Positions 39,935 through 49,607 of a DNA stretch of 64,000 nt are shown one piece after another. The translations under genes were made by a program, and so were the position numbers. Below the pieces are notes generated by a model. It did not search any database. It saw only the letters and a list, made by a program, of their open reading frames with translations, and was not told where the DNA came from. Every line of letters starts with the position of its first letter. Position 1 is the first letter of the stretch. The DNA is from Neobacillus sp. YX16 (GTDB lineage Bacteria > Bacillota > Bacilli > Bacillales > Cytobacillaceae), in contig NZ_CP126115.1 in assembly GCF_030123505.1 (NCBI RefSeq), positions 1,068,001 through 1,132,000 of the forward strand. The letters are read 5' to 3'.

Positions 39935-41053
39935 ATGTCCTACTTGAAAAAAATAACCCCTGAAAATGACCCTTGGGAAGCATATAATGATATAAAGCAA
40001 TACGGGAAGCCCGAGCTTACCAATATTGAATTCACGAGTACAACACTATGTAATATGCGCTGTGAACATTGTGCAGTAGGGTACACCCTTCAACCCAAAG
40101 ACCCGGATGCGCTTCCACTTGATTTACTTTTGAGTAGGTTAGATGAAATTCAAACACTAAATGCACTTAGTATTACGGGCGGAGAACCTATGCTTTCTCT
40201 TTCCTCTATCAAGAATTATGTGGTGCCTTTATTAAAATATGCTCATGAACGCGGAGTCCGGACGCAAATGAATTCAAATTTAACACTTGATTTAGCACGC
40301 TATGAGTTAATTATTCCATATCTAGATGTTTTACATATTTCACATAACTGGGGAACTGTAGATGATTTCGTTGAGGGCGGATTTGCAAGAATGGAGCGCA
40401 AGCCAGATTACAAACAACGAGAAAAGTATTTTGAGAGAATGATAGAAAATAGCCGGGAGCTAGTGAAGGCTGGAGTGATGGTTTCCGCAGAAACCATGCT
40501 CAATAAGCGAACATTTCCCCATTTAGAAAAAATCCATCGCCAAATTGTTGATGAAATGAACTGCCAGCGACATGAGATTCACCCTATGTATCCAAGTGAT
40601 TTTGCTAGTAATCTTGAAACGTTAACACTTAATGAGATAAGAGAAGCCATTCACCATTTGCTAGATGTTCGAGATGAAGAGGTATGGATGCTTTTTGGGA
40701 CACTGCCGTTTTATGCATGCAGCCAAAAACCAGAGGATTTAGAGCTTTTAGACAGGCTCTTTCAAAGTAAAAATGTAACAGTAAGAAATGATCCCGATGG
40801 CAGGTCCCGTCTAAATGTAAACATTTTTAATGGAGATATTATCGTTACTGATTTTGGTGATACCCCGCCACTAGGTAATATTCAAGATACCAAACTAACG
40901 GATGCATATGAAAATTGGCAGTCCTCTGCTATTTCTAAGGAATTGAGTTGTCATTGTCCTGCTGTTTCCTGTCTGGGTCCGAACATTTTAGTAAAGAACA
41001 GTTATTATCAAGATATAGACTTTTCCAAATCAAAAAATAATATAAGCAAATAA
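39935..41053 (+). CDS. yfkAB: radical SAM / CxCxxxxC motif protein YfkAB
   Basis: The 372-residue protein has a radical SAM cluster motif CNMRCEHC near residues 37-44 and SITGGEPMLS, then a C-terminal CHCPAVSC, which is the CxCxxxxC motif that names the YfkAB group. The middle holds HEIHPMYPSDFAS. The chemistry is unknown; the extra cysteines may hold a second cluster or a metal. AAGGAGTTTACG precedes the ATG. Genes of this kind are widespread in Bacillaceae, and the gene sits alone before a terminator. Confidence 0.88.
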   Translation: MSYLKKITPENDPWEAYNDIKQYGKPELTNIEFTSTTLCNMRCEHCAVGYTLQPKDPDALPLDLLLSRLDEIQTLNALSITGGEPMLSLSSIKNYVVPLLKYAHERGVRTQMNSNLTLDLARYELIIPYLDVLHISHNWGTVDDFVEGGFARMERKPDYKQREKYFERMIENSRELVKAGVMVSAETMLNKRTFPHLEKIHRQIVDEMNCQRHEIHPMYPSDFASNLETLTLNEIREAIHHLLDVRDEEVWMLFGTLPFYACSQKPEDLELLDRLFQSKNVTVRNDPDGRSRLNVNIFNGDIIVTDFGDTPPLGNIQDTKLTDAYENWQSSAISKELSCHCPAVSCLGPNILVKNSYYQDIDFSKSKNNISK

Positions 41054-41079
41054 AAAAAGCAGGGTTTCCTGCTTTTTTT
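41052..41079. terminator. bidirectional terminator
   Basis: AAAAAAAGCAGG-GTTT-CCTGCTTTTTTT between yfkAB and the convergent MFS gene. Confidence 0.9.
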
Positions 41080-41080
41080 G

Positions 41081-42295
41081 CTAAGCTATATGTTTAACAA
41101 GCTTCGGATGACGGTGCATGGAGATAAACAAGATGATTCCGCTTAGTATCAATAATGCACTTGTGCTAATAAACACGGCGGAAAATCCTAAATATCCAGA
41201 GATAAATCCACCTAACATCGGACCGATGATATTTCCAAGGAACCGCAAGCTAGTATTATAGCCTAGGACTTCACCTTGCATGGCTATGGGTGCCTCTTGA
41301 CGAATGTAGGCAATGCGAACAGGGATGATTCCTCCTATTGCTATTCCTAGGGCAAAGCGGACAATAACCAATTCCCAGAACTCAGTAACTGCAGCACCTG
41401 GAAGGTAAATGATTCCTGAGACAAAAAGCAGGATGACAAGAATTTTTATATAACCGTGCTTATCCGCAATCTTCCCCCAATTTCTCGACATCAGCAGATT
41501 TCCTAATCCAGCTGCAGAGAAGGCGATTCCGGAATAAAAAGCGATGTTTGTATGACCATGCAGCTCACTGACGAATAAAGATAGAATCGGCTGTATACTA
41601 AAGTGGGCAATTTGCACGAGTGAAGAGATAAGTAAAACAGTTAACAATACTGGATTCTTAACAATATGTGCTAAAACTTCCTTACTGGAATAATGTGATT
41701 TAGTGCCTTTTATCGCTTCAATCACATACTCCTTAGTTGCAAAAACAAGCAGACCGGAAACAATAATCGCAATGGACGTCCACTTAAAGGTCAAGGAGTA
41801 ACCTAGTGCATCTGCTAAAACCCCGCCAAGCATCGGACCTAGGAGAGAACCCGTGATACTGCCTGTTTGTAAGGTTCCAAGGACACGTCCGGCTATTTCC
41901 TTCGGTGTTTGTGTGGAAATAAAAGCTTGTGACATTGGAATAAATCCTGTGAAGAATCCCATCAAAAGCCGCAAGAGGAAAAGCTGCCAAACGGATTGGA
42001 CATAGCCCATAAGGAATATCGAGCATCCCATTCCAATTCCACAAATAATAAGGATTTTTTTTCTACCATAACGATCTCCAATTTTCCCCCAAATCGGTGA
42101 GAAGATAAAAGCTGATACAAATGTTACGGCAAAGGTTATTCCTGACCAATGCTGCACATATTTCTCTGAAAAGTTTCCAAAAGTCTCTATGTATAACGAA
42201 ATAAACGGCAGAACCATCGTCATACTTCCAGCAACAAAGAAGTTGGCAAACCACATGATTAAGATATTTCGTTTCGCCATCTCCAACTTAGTCAT
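41081..42295 (-). CDS. MFS multidrug-type exporter
   Basis: The 404-residue protein has twelve helices. WGKIGDRYGRKKILIICGIGMG is the loop 2-3 motif (GxxxDRxGRK), and GFFTGFIPMSQAFISTQTPKE and GSITGSLLGPMLGGVLAD fit motif C of drug/H+ antiporters. ATG 42295 is chosen because AGAGAGGT lies seven bases upstream and MTKLEMAKRN leads directly into helix 1; the open frame continues upstream to 42514 but would cross the promoter of the divergent gene. Substrate unknown. Confidence 0.88.
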   Translation of the reverse strand: MTKLEMAKRNILIMWFANFFVAGSMTMVLPFISLYIETFGNFSEKYVQHWSGITFAVTFVSAFIFSPIWGKIGDRYGRKKILIICGIGMGCSIFLMGYVQSVWQLFLLRLLMGFFTGFIPMSQAFISTQTPKEIAGRVLGTLQTGSITGSLLGPMLGGVLADALGYSLTFKWTSIAIIVSGLLVFATKEYVIEAIKGTKSHYSSKEVLAHIVKNPVLLTVLLISSLVQIAHFSIQPILSLFVSELHGHTNIAFYSGIAFSAAGLGNLLMSRNWGKIADKHGYIKILVILLFVSGIIYLPGAAVTEFWELVIVRFALGIAIGGIIPVRIAYIRQEAPIAMQGEVLGYNTSLRFLGNIIGPMLGGFISGYLGFSAVFISTSALLILSGIILFISMHRHPKLVKHIA

Positions 42296-42495
42296 GCTAT
42301 TTACCTCTCTCTGTAAGATATTTCGTTTTCCTAAATATAATAATACCGAAATTTCAAAAAAATGATAGTTATAATAATATCTATTAGCTTTTGGCATTAG
42401 ATTAGTTATTATGAGCGTTTTTTTATTGATAAAAGGCGTTGTTTTGATTAAACTTAGGAAATCATAAAAGAAAGAATAATTGTGGTGAAGTTTAG

Positions 42496-43257
42496 ATGGA
42501 AAACGAAAAAACACTTACATATGAAATAATGGATGTTTGTCTACTTGCTGGAAAAATTATGCTCCAAAGCGGCGGAGAAACCTACCGAGTTGAGGATACC
42601 ATGATGAGAATTGCAGCTGCTTTTGGAATTGAAAATTCTCATAGCTATGTAACGCCTACTGGAATTATCTTTACAGCTGAAGGTGCAGAGCCAACCAAAA
42701 CTAAGTTAATTCGTATTTCAACACGGTCTACTGATTTAAAAAAGGTGGCTATGGTAAATAGTATTTCGCGAAGAATAACGAGTGGCGAAATCAATTTAGA
42801 TGAGGCACTTATTCATTTAAAAGAGTTAAATGCATTGGATGTAACCTTCCCCTTTATGTTTCAAGTTGGAGCTGCCTCGATAGCCAGTGGCTGTTTTATG
42901 ATTATGTTTATGGGAGAATGGTTAGACTTTATCCCCTCGATGTTAACCGGAGGGTTAGGTTATTTCGGTTTTTTATATTTTCATCGTTTTATACCAGTTA
43001 AGTTTTTCTCAGAGTTTTTAGCCTCGTTCATTATTGGGTTACTGGCGGTCATCTTTGTAAAAACAGGGTTAGGTCAGCAGTTAGATAAAATAATCATTGG
43101 GTCGGTAATGACATTAGTACCAGGACTCCTAGTAACCAATGCTGTTAGGGATTTAATGGCAGGACATTTGGTGTCAGGGTTATCAAAAGGTGCTGAAGCC
43201 CTCTTAACTGCATTTGCAATTGGATCGGGAATTGCTGTGGTTTTATCATTTTTGTGA
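42496..43257 (+). CDS. threonine/serine exporter family protein, ThrE N-terminal part (YjjP-like)
   Basis: The 253-residue protein matches the N-terminal half of ThrE (DUF1212). The cytosolic start has AGKIMLQSGGETYRVEDTMMRIA and SYVTPTGIIFT, then five membrane helices with LTGGLGYFGFLYFH and VPGLLVTNAVRDLMAGHLVSG. ThrE-type carriers export small amino acids or, in E. coli YjjPB, succinate. The C-terminal half is encoded by the next gene, and the two would form one complex. Confidence 0.88.
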   Translation: MENEKTLTYEIMDVCLLAGKIMLQSGGETYRVEDTMMRIAAAFGIENSHSYVTPTGIIFTAEGAEPTKTKLIRISTRSTDLKKVAMVNSISRRITSGEINLDEALIHLKELNALDVTFPFMFQVGAASIASGCFMIMFMGEWLDFIPSMLTGGLGYFGFLYFHRFIPVKFFSEFLASFIIGLLAVIFVKTGLGQQLDKIIIGSVMTLVPGLLVTNAVRDLMAGHLVSGLSKGAEALLTAFAIGSGIAVVLSFL

Positions 43258-43270
43258 ATGGAGGATTAAG

Positions 43271-43720
43271 TTGGATATCATTGGACAATTGATCACAAGC
43301 TTTATAGCAACAGCCGCATTTGGAGTCATCTTTAATGCACCGAAGGAAACGTTAGTAAAATGTGGACTTGTTGGAATGGGTGGATGGATTATCTATTATC
43401 TTTCAGAGAAGTATACTGGGGATTCTGTTTTAGCTACACTTTTAGCCACTCTTTTCGTTGGAATAGTCAGCCAAGAGTTTGCTAAATTTTATAAAACACC
43501 TGTTATTATTTTTAGCGTTGCGGGAATCATTCCGTTAGTACCAGGTGGGTTAGCCTATGATACGATGAGGAATTTTGTCGAGGATGATTACTTTCAAGCT
43601 ATGGCATTAGGTGCAAAGGTAACGTTACTTTCAGGCTCAATCGCATTTGGTCTTGTTTTTTCAGAAGTCATTAATCAAGTGGTTCGTAGGATAAAAGGCA
43701 GTAAGGCTTTGAAAATCTAA
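43271..43720 (+). CDS. threonine/serine exporter family protein, ThrE C-terminal part (YjjB-like)
   Basis: The 149-residue protein has four or five membrane helices, AAFGVIFNAPKETLVKCGLVGMGGW at the start and GIIPLVPGGLAYDTMRNF, the mark of the YjjB/DUF3815 family. The start is taken as TTG 43271, 6 bases after GGAGG; the frame extends upstream into the previous gene but without a site. It is 13 bases from the YjjP-like gene, and the two together equal a full ThrE. Confidence 0.88.
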   Translation: MDIIGQLITSFIATAAFGVIFNAPKETLVKCGLVGMGGWIIYYLSEKYTGDSVLATLLATLFVGIVSQEFAKFYKTPVIIFSVAGIIPLVPGGLAYDTMRNFVEDDYFQAMALGAKVTLLSGSIAFGLVFSEVINQVVRRIKGSKALKI

Positions 43721-43737
43721 AATTTATATAGAATTGG

Positions 43738-43768
43738 AAGAAGGCAGAGGATAATCCTCTGCCTTCTT
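43738..43768 (+). terminator. terminator of exporter operon, group II intron target
   Basis: AAGAAGGCAGAGGA-TAA-TCCTCTGCCTTCTT, a 14-bp perfect stem, is followed by TGTT and then directly by the intron 5' end GTGCG. The T tract has therefore been cut by the intron. Nearly the same hairpin arms recur at 49608-49638. Confidence 0.85.
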
Positions 43769-43772
43769 TGTT

Positions 43773-45658
43773 GTGCGCCCGGCATGGGTGCAGTCTCTAG
43801 GGTGAAAGTCCCGAACCATGAAGGCAGTAGTAATGGTTAGCCTAACGCAAGGGTGTCCGCGGTGACGCGGAATCTGAAGGAAGCGAGCGGCAAACCTCCG
43901 GTCTGAGGAACACGAACTTCATATAAGGCTAGGTATCATTGGATGAGTTTGCAACACAAAACAAAGTCCTTACTGCCGAAGGTGGTACAGAGTAAATGAA
44001 GCAGATAGATGGAGGGAAAGACTGTACTCTTACCCGGGGAGATCTGATTGATAAGCCAAGTACACTTGGTAAACTATCTAGCAATGGATAGCTGAACAAT
44101 CAGAAGTCAGCAGAAGTCATAGTACCATTCTTACTCGAGAAAGAATGGGAAGGACTGAACTATTAAGAAAGAATGAAGTCTGCACATTCGGTGATTGCAT
44201 TGAACACAGACAATCCGAAAGGACCTACCTAAAGGAGGAAGCGGTGAATCCGTTGGGGACTCTAGGAGGGTGGAGCAAAAGTCGGCATAAACAGAACCTT
44301 CATTCACGTAGAAAGGATAACATCATGTTAATGGAACTAATTCTATCACGGGAAAATCTCTTAACTGCCCTAAAAAGGGTAGAGCAGAACAAAGGAAGTC
44401 ACGGCATAGATGGAATGTCCGTAAAATTCCTACGACGACATCTCTATGAAAACTGGGATTCCCTTCGGGAAACTTTGAGAACAGGTAACTATCAACCTTC
44501 TCCTGTTCGCCGTGTCGAAATCCCGAAACCAGGCGGAGGGATAAGGCTTTTAGGCATACCGACTGTGACAGACCGTTTCATCCAACAGGCAATCGCCCAA
44601 GTATTAACCTCAATCTTTGATCCAACATTTTCTGAAAACAGCTATGGTTTCCGACCTAACAGGAGCGCCCATAATGCGGTAAGAAAGGCAAAGGGTTATA
44701 TCAAAGAAGGTTACCGCTGGGTAATTGATATGGACTTAGAGAAATTCTTTGATAAGGTTAATCATGACATACTGATGGGAATACTCGCTAAGAGAATTGA
44801 AGACCGCATTCTTCTCAAACTAATCAGGAAATACCTTCAATCAGGTGTAATGCTTAATGGGGTCGTACAATCAACGGAGGAAGGTACTCCGCAAGGGGGA
44901 CCTCTCAGTCCACTACTTTCAAACATAATTCTTGATAAATTAGATAAAGAATTGGAAGCCAGAGGGCATAAGTTTGTCCGTTATGCGGATGACTGCAACA
45001 TTTATGTTAAGTCATTAAAAGCAGGGGAACGTGTGATGGAATCCATTACGACGATTATTGAGCAGAAACTAAAATTGAAGGTAAACAGGGATAAGTCGGC
45101 AATCGACCGTCCGTGGAAACGGAAATTTCTTGGTTTCAGTTTCACATTTAATAAAGAACCGAAGGTGCGAATAGCGAAACAAAGCATTAAACGCTTTAAG
45201 ACGAAGATTCGAGAAATTACCTCTCGGTCAAAACCTATCCCACTTGAGGTAAGAATTGAAATGTTAAACCGCTATCTTACAGGATGGTGCGGGTACTTCG
45301 CTTTAGCGGACACTCCAAGCAAATTCAAAGAATTTGATGAATGGATAAGAAGAAGGCTAAGAATGTGCGAATGGAAACAGTGGAAGAAATCTAAAACTAG
45401 AGTTAGAAAACTGATTGGTTTAGGCGTCCCTGGTTACAAGGCGCACGAATGGGGCAACTCCAGAAAGAAATACTGGAGAATCGCCTGTAGCCCAATATTA
45501 CACAAAACCCTCGATAACTCATATTGGAGTCAACGAGGGTTGAAAAGTCTATATAACCGTTATGAAACTTTACGTCAATCTTAATAGAACCGCCGTATAC
45601 CGAACGGTACGTACGGTGGTGTGAGAGGTCGGAGGTTAGTCACCCCCTCCTACTCGAT
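43773..45658 (+). mobile_element. group II intron, bacterial class C type
   Basis: The element begins GTGCGCCCGGCATGGGTGCAG, a typical group II 5' end, and includes GGGTGAAAGTCCC and other domain I structure, a maturase frame at 44325-45584, domain V around 45588-45622 (ACCGCCGTATACC-GAAC-GGTACGTACGGTGGT) and domain VI (GGAGG...CCTCC with a bulged A) ending in TACTCGAT. Insertion directly after a rho-independent terminator is the known habit of class C introns. The 3' border is placed by the AT of CGAT and may be off by one or two bases. Confidence 0.85.
44325..45584 (+). CDS. ltrA: group II intron reverse transcriptase/maturase
   Basis: The 419-residue protein has RT0-RT7: NKGSHGIDGMSV, GGIRLLGIPTVTDRFIQQA, SYGFRPNRSAHNAV, VIDMDLEKFFDKVNHD, GTPQGGPLSPLLSNIILDKLD, and the catalytic FVRYADDCNIYV, followed by FLGFSF and the maturase (GIIM/domain X) region with RYLTGWCGYF. 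There is no HNH endonuclease domain, as in class C. ATG 44325 behind GAAAGGATAAC gives the usual length of about 420; the frame is open from 44145, but that part lies in intron RNA structure. The active-site motif is intact, so the intron may be active. Confidence 0.92.
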   Translation: MLMELILSRENLLTALKRVEQNKGSHGIDGMSVKFLRRHLYENWDSLRETLRTGNYQPSPVRRVEIPKPGGGIRLLGIPTVTDRFIQQAIAQVLTSIFDPTFSENSYGFRPNRSAHNAVRKAKGYIKEGYRWVIDMDLEKFFDKVNHDILMGILAKRIEDRILLKLIRKYLQSGVMLNGVVQSTEEGTPQGGPLSPLLSNIILDKLDKELEARGHKFVRYADDCNIYVKSLKAGERVMESITTIIEQKLKLKVNRDKSAIDRPWKRKFLGFSFTFNKEPKVRIAKQSIKRFKTKIREITSRSKPIPLEVRIEMLNRYLTGWCGYFALADTPSKFKEFDEWIRRRLRMCEWKQWKKSKTRVRKLIGLGVPGYKAHEWGNSRKKYWRIACSPILHKTLDNSYWSQRGLKSLYNRYETLRQS

Positions 45659-45765
45659 TTTAGCCTAGTTGGACCAACAAGGTAAAAAATGTTTTATATT
45701 GAATATCCCTCCATATATAGATACAAACTAACCTATCTTATTCCATAATAGGCGGGATTTCCTCT

Positions 45766-47310
45766 ATGCTTTTTTTTCAAAAATACCATAATAAAAAGAA
45801 ACAACCAAGTTCATTCCAAATACAGGACAATGAACCCCCAATAAAACTTATAAGTCCAGTGTTATTGGAAAATATTGCGGAAATACAGAACATTTTTAGC
45901 GAGACACCTGATTTGGTTGTAAAGAACTTTGTCATAAAACAAACAAATAGCCCAGCAGCTCTCGTTTATTTAAGCGGTCTTACAGATACTAAAACCATTA
46001 ATAATCATATCCTAAGCCCACTTTTATTTGAGGCAGATAAAGAGGAGAAAGACTTTGAGGTACGGGTATCAGTCGGTGATGTAAAAGAAAAAAACATGTG
46101 GCAGGAAATTGAAAATGCGATTTTACAAGGAAATAGTGTCTTATTTATTGATAAGGAGAATAAGGCATCCATCTTTGATACCCAGGGATGGCCGCAAAGA
46201 GGAATTGAGGATACGACCATTGAGTCTTCCTTAAGAGGAGAACATCTAGGTTTCACTGAAACTGGCAGTACTAATATTGCTTTAATTCGCCGCCATATTC
46301 AAAACCGCGAGTTGAAAATGAAGGAAATAACCGTTGGTGCAAGAGGGAATTTGAAGCTTACGATTATGTATTTAGCCGATGTTGCAAAACCAGAAGTATT
46401 AAAAGAGCTTCTAGATCGATTAAACAAAATAGATGTCGACAGTATTTTAAATTCAGCCTCCTTAGCAGAATATATTGAGGACAACCCCTATTCTCCGTTT
46501 CCACAATTATTTTTAACGGAACGTCCTGATTTTGCAGCTGCGGAAATTTTACAGGGTAGAATCGTGACCATAGTGGACCGATCCCCTAATGTCCTAATTG
46601 GACCAGCAACATTTGAAATTTTTTTCAAGAGTATGGATGATTATGGGGCACGGTGGCTAGTGGCATCCTTTATTCGCCTCATGAGATATTTTGGTTTTAT
46701 TGTTGCCGTATTTCTGCCGGCAACCTATATTGCTGTTATTGCCTTTCACTTTGAAATCATTCCTTTAAAGCTGCTTTTATCCATAGGTGCCTCTCGAGAA
46801 CGAGTTCCATTTCCGCCTTTTATTGAAGCCATTGTTATGGAAATCACTTTAGAAATGCTGCGGGAAGCGGGTATACGTCTGCCAGCCAAAATCGGTCAAA
46901 CTGTTGGAATCGTCGGTGGTATCGTTATTGGCCAAGCCGCAGTAGAGGCAGGGATTGTGAGTAATATCATGGTAATTGTCGTAGCTTTGACCGCAATCGC
47001 CTCTTTTATTATTCCGAATTATGATATGGGTGCAGCTATTCGGATGCTACGATTCCCGATGATGTTTGCAGCATCATTATTCGGGTTCATTGGAATCGCA
47101 GTTGGATTAATGACATTAATGGCCCATTTTATTGCACTCGAATCATTAGGCACACCTTATGGCAGTCCGATAGCTCCATTACGGTTCCCAGATTGGAAGG
47201 ATCTTTTTATTCGGTTCCCAGAGTGGTCTATTGTAAAGCGCCCTGAAAGTACTAGAGCCATTCAGAGGCTAAAGGCTAAGTCTAATCGGTCTGAGGGTGA
47301 CGAACATTGA
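45766..47310 (+). CDS. spore germination protein, GerA/GerKA family (A subunit)
   Basis: The 514-residue protein has a soluble N-terminal half with the repeating cytosolic domains of GerA (NSPAALVYLSGLTDTKTIN and GWPQRGIEDTTIESSLRGEHLGF) and a C-terminal half with five membrane helices (GFIVAVFLPATYIAVIAFH, LREAGIRLPAKIGQTVGIVGG). It is the A subunit of a nutrient germinant receptor in the spore inner membrane. It overlaps the B gene by four bases (ATGA). It starts about 110 bases downstream of the group II intron, so intron insertion may affect its promoter. Confidence 0.93.
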   Translation: MLFFQKYHNKKKQPSSFQIQDNEPPIKLISPVLLENIAEIQNIFSETPDLVVKNFVIKQTNSPAALVYLSGLTDTKTINNHILSPLLFEADKEEKDFEVRVSVGDVKEKNMWQEIENAILQGNSVLFIDKENKASIFDTQGWPQRGIEDTTIESSLRGEHLGFTETGSTNIALIRRHIQNRELKMKEITVGARGNLKLTIMYLADVAKPEVLKELLDRLNKIDVDSILNSASLAEYIEDNPYSPFPQLFLTERPDFAAAEILQGRIVTIVDRSPNVLIGPATFEIFFKSMDDYGARWLVASFIRLMRYFGFIVAVFLPATYIAVIAFHFEIIPLKLLLSIGASRERVPFPPFIEAIVMEITLEMLREAGIRLPAKIGQTVGIVGGIVIGQAAVEAGIVSNIMVIVVALTAIASFIIPNYDMGAAIRMLRFPMMFAASLFGFIGIAVGLMTLMAHFIALESLGTPYGSPIAPLRFPDWKDLFIRFPEWSIVKRPESTRAIQRLKAKSNRSEGDEH

Positions 47311-48404
47311 TGAAATATACACATAATCAAATTACATTTATGCAATATATATTTTTAATTCATGGTGTCCAGCTTGGAGTCGGCCTCTTAACCCTGCCGC
47401 GTGAATTAGCTGAAAAGGCAGGGACAGATGGTTGGATCTCCCTCATTATTGGCTGGTTATTCTCTACACTAGCTAGTTTAATCATTATTCAGGTGATGAA
47501 GAATTACCCTAATGGAACGATTATTGATCTTGTGACTCATTACTTTGGGAAATGGATTGGGAAAATCGCTGCGTTTATTTTTGCTTTGTATTTCGCTTTT
47601 TTAGGCTCTATCGTTTTTATTAGAGAAGGTCTGTTTATTCAATTTTGGGTTTTGCCACAAACAGACTTGTTTATCTTGTTGTTTCTCCTATCCATTCCCA
47701 GCTACATGATTGTTCGAAATAATATTACGATATTAGGCAGATATGCTGAATTAGTGTTCTTTATGACGACATGGATGCTCTTCTTTTATTTCTCTCCTTT
47801 AAAAGAAGCTCACTGGCTTCATCTGCTTCCTATTATTAAGGAAGGATGGAAACCGATACTTACAGCAGCAAAAACAACGATTTTCTCCTTTTTAGGATTT
47901 GAAATTGCTTTTTTCCTTTATCCTTTTTTACAAAATAAACAAAAAGCGTCCCTCGGAATCGTCATTGCCAATACACTTACGCTGGCCGTATATATAATTG
48001 TAACGATCGTTGCGTTTGCATTTTATAGTCCAGACGAAATTACCCAATATAAGGAACCAACCATTAATCTGTTAAAAATAGTTGAATTTAGATTTTTAGA
48101 ACGGTTAGAAATTGTCTTTTTATCTTTGTATGTATTTGTGATCTCTACGACGGTCCTGCCTCTCTTTTTTGCGACTGTATTTTGTACGACTCATTTATTT
48201 GGTAACCAAGATCACAGTAAATATGTAGTATGGTTATTACTTCTTAACCTAGTCTATGTTTTTTTCTTACCGCAATCTTTTGGTAGAAATACACAGCTTC
48301 AAAAAGGAGTAGAACCTATTAGTTTAATAATTGGGTATGCTTTTCCACTATGTTTATGGGGATATCTCTGGCTTTATTCTCGCATAAAAAAGGGGGGCTC
48401 TTAA
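47307..48404 (+). CDS. spore germination protein, GerB family (B subunit)
   Basis: The 365-residue protein has ten membrane helices and belongs to the APC-type GerAB/endospore germination permease family. The N-terminal QITFMQYIFLIHGVQLGVGLLTLPRE and GTDGWISLIIGW are the typical start, and FLGFEIAFFLYPF lies in the later half. It is thought to bind the germinant within the A-B-C receptor. It follows A with an ATGA overlap and abuts C without a gap. Confidence 0.93.
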   Translation: MMKYTHNQITFMQYIFLIHGVQLGVGLLTLPRELAEKAGTDGWISLIIGWLFSTLASLIIIQVMKNYPNGTIIDLVTHYFGKWIGKIAAFIFALYFAFLGSIVFIREGLFIQFWVLPQTDLFILLFLLSIPSYMIVRNNITILGRYAELVFFMTTWMLFFYFSPLKEAHWLHLLPIIKEGWKPILTAAKTTIFSFLGFEIAFFLYPFLQNKQKASLGIVIANTLTLAVYIIVTIVAFAFYSPDEITQYKEPTINLLKIVEFRFLERLEIVFLSLYVFVISTTVLPLFFATVFCTTHLFGNQDHSKYVVWLLLLNLVYVFFLPQSFGRNTQLQKGVEPISLIIGYAFPLCLWGYLWLYSRIKKGGS

Positions 48405-49523
48405 ATGAAACGTTGGTATTACGCGGTTCTTTTGATTTTCCTTATCGTCTTCCTTTCTAGCTGTGGCAAGAAAGCCCCTTTAGAGGATATGACACTTGCC
48501 TTTATCCTTGGTATTGATCTAGATGAAGAAAATAACCTTGTCTTTTATGAAATAAATCCAGTTTTTAGTGAAGGAGCAAAGAAAGGAGTCGAATCATATG
48601 AAGTAAAGGCAAGAACAATACGAGATTCAAGAAGACTTTTTGACGCTCTAACAACTGGAGAAGTGACCGCTGGGAAAATTCAAGTATTATTAGTGGGAAA
48701 ACGTGTCCTACAGCATGGGGATTGGTTTCCAATATTGGATACTGTATATCGAAATCCTACGTTTTCCATGAGTACAAGAGTAGTAACGGTTAATGGCCCT
48801 GTTTCAGAGGTAATCTTTCATCATCCAACTGAGAAACCACAATTATCTTTACATCTAAAAGCCCTGATTGATAAGAATTATGATCGAACGAGAGCAGTAA
48901 AAGGTACTCTGCAAGAACTGCACAGGGAGATATACGAGAAGGCAATGACCCCTTTTATTTCGGAAGTGAAAATAGGAAAAAATATCGAGCTGACAGGAAT
49001 ATCTCTTCTTGATGATAAAGGAAAATACGCTCAATTTCTTAATGTGCCTGAATCTACTTTACTACTCATGTTACAGCATAAAAAGAGGCGTGAAATCACC
49101 CTAACGATTCCAGTTCTTCAAAAAGAAGATGAGAAAAATATCTTTCATAAAAATATGATAAGTTTTGCTGCTGGTCGAGTAAAAACGAAGATAAAATCTG
49201 GATATAAGCAGAATAAGTTTCATTTTGATATTAATGTTAAAATGACCATCAATATTGTAGAACGTTTATTTCCAGAAGATAAGCTAAATAATGATCAGTT
49301 AACGAAGATGATTGAAAAAGAGTTGAAAAAACAAATCGAGGACCTCATGAAGAAAATCCAAAAAAAGAAAATTGACCCTATTGGACTTGGCCTTTACGCC
49401 CGTGCGTACCAATATACCCATTATAAAAAGGTGGAAAATAATTGGGGAGAAGCATTGGCTGAATCAGATATCAATGTATCTATAAAAGTAGACATAAACT
49501 CTAATGGAGCTGTCGAACAATAA
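48405..49523 (+). CDS. spore germination lipoprotein, GerC family (C subunit)
   Basis: The 372-residue lipoprotein has a signal ending in IVFLSSCGKK (lipobox Cys near 20). The GerAC pattern follows: MTLAFILGIDLDEENNLVFYEINPVF, RRLFDALTTGEVTAGKIQVLLVG, then the C-terminal domain with a repeated helix-strand layout to NVSIKVDINSNG. It completes the receptor operon A-B-C. GGGGGGCTCTTAA lies before the ATG, overlapping the end of the B gene. Confidence 0.93.
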   Translation: MKRWYYAVLLIFLIVFLSSCGKKAPLEDMTLAFILGIDLDEENNLVFYEINPVFSEGAKKGVESYEVKARTIRDSRRLFDALTTGEVTAGKIQVLLVGKRVLQHGDWFPILDTVYRNPTFSMSTRVVTVNGPVSEVIFHHPTEKPQLSLHLKALIDKNYDRTRAVKGTLQELHREIYEKAMTPFISEVKIGKNIELTGISLLDDKGKYAQFLNVPESTLLLMLQHKKRREITLTIPVLQKEDEKNIFHKNMISFAAGRVKTKIKSGYKQNKFHFDINVKMTINIVERLFPEDKLNNDQLTKMIEKELKKQIEDLMKKIQKKKIDPIGLGLYARAYQYTHYKKVENNWGEALAESDINVSIKVDINSNGAVEQ

Positions 49524-49607
49524 TTTCTTGAAAATTAAGAACCGCCACGTTCATAAATGGCACATTAAAACGAATATTAAAATATAAAAAACACCTCAAA
49601 ATTGGAC

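Noticed and set aside
42296..42514. 73-residue extension of the MFS exporter at its N-terminus
   Set aside because: It overlaps the start of the divergent ThrE-like gene, lacks a ribosome-binding site and does not look like an MFS start.
44145..44324. N-terminal extension of the maturase frame
   Set aside because: It lies in the structured part of the intron RNA and has no RT homology; ATG 44325 gives the usual length with a ribosome-binding site.
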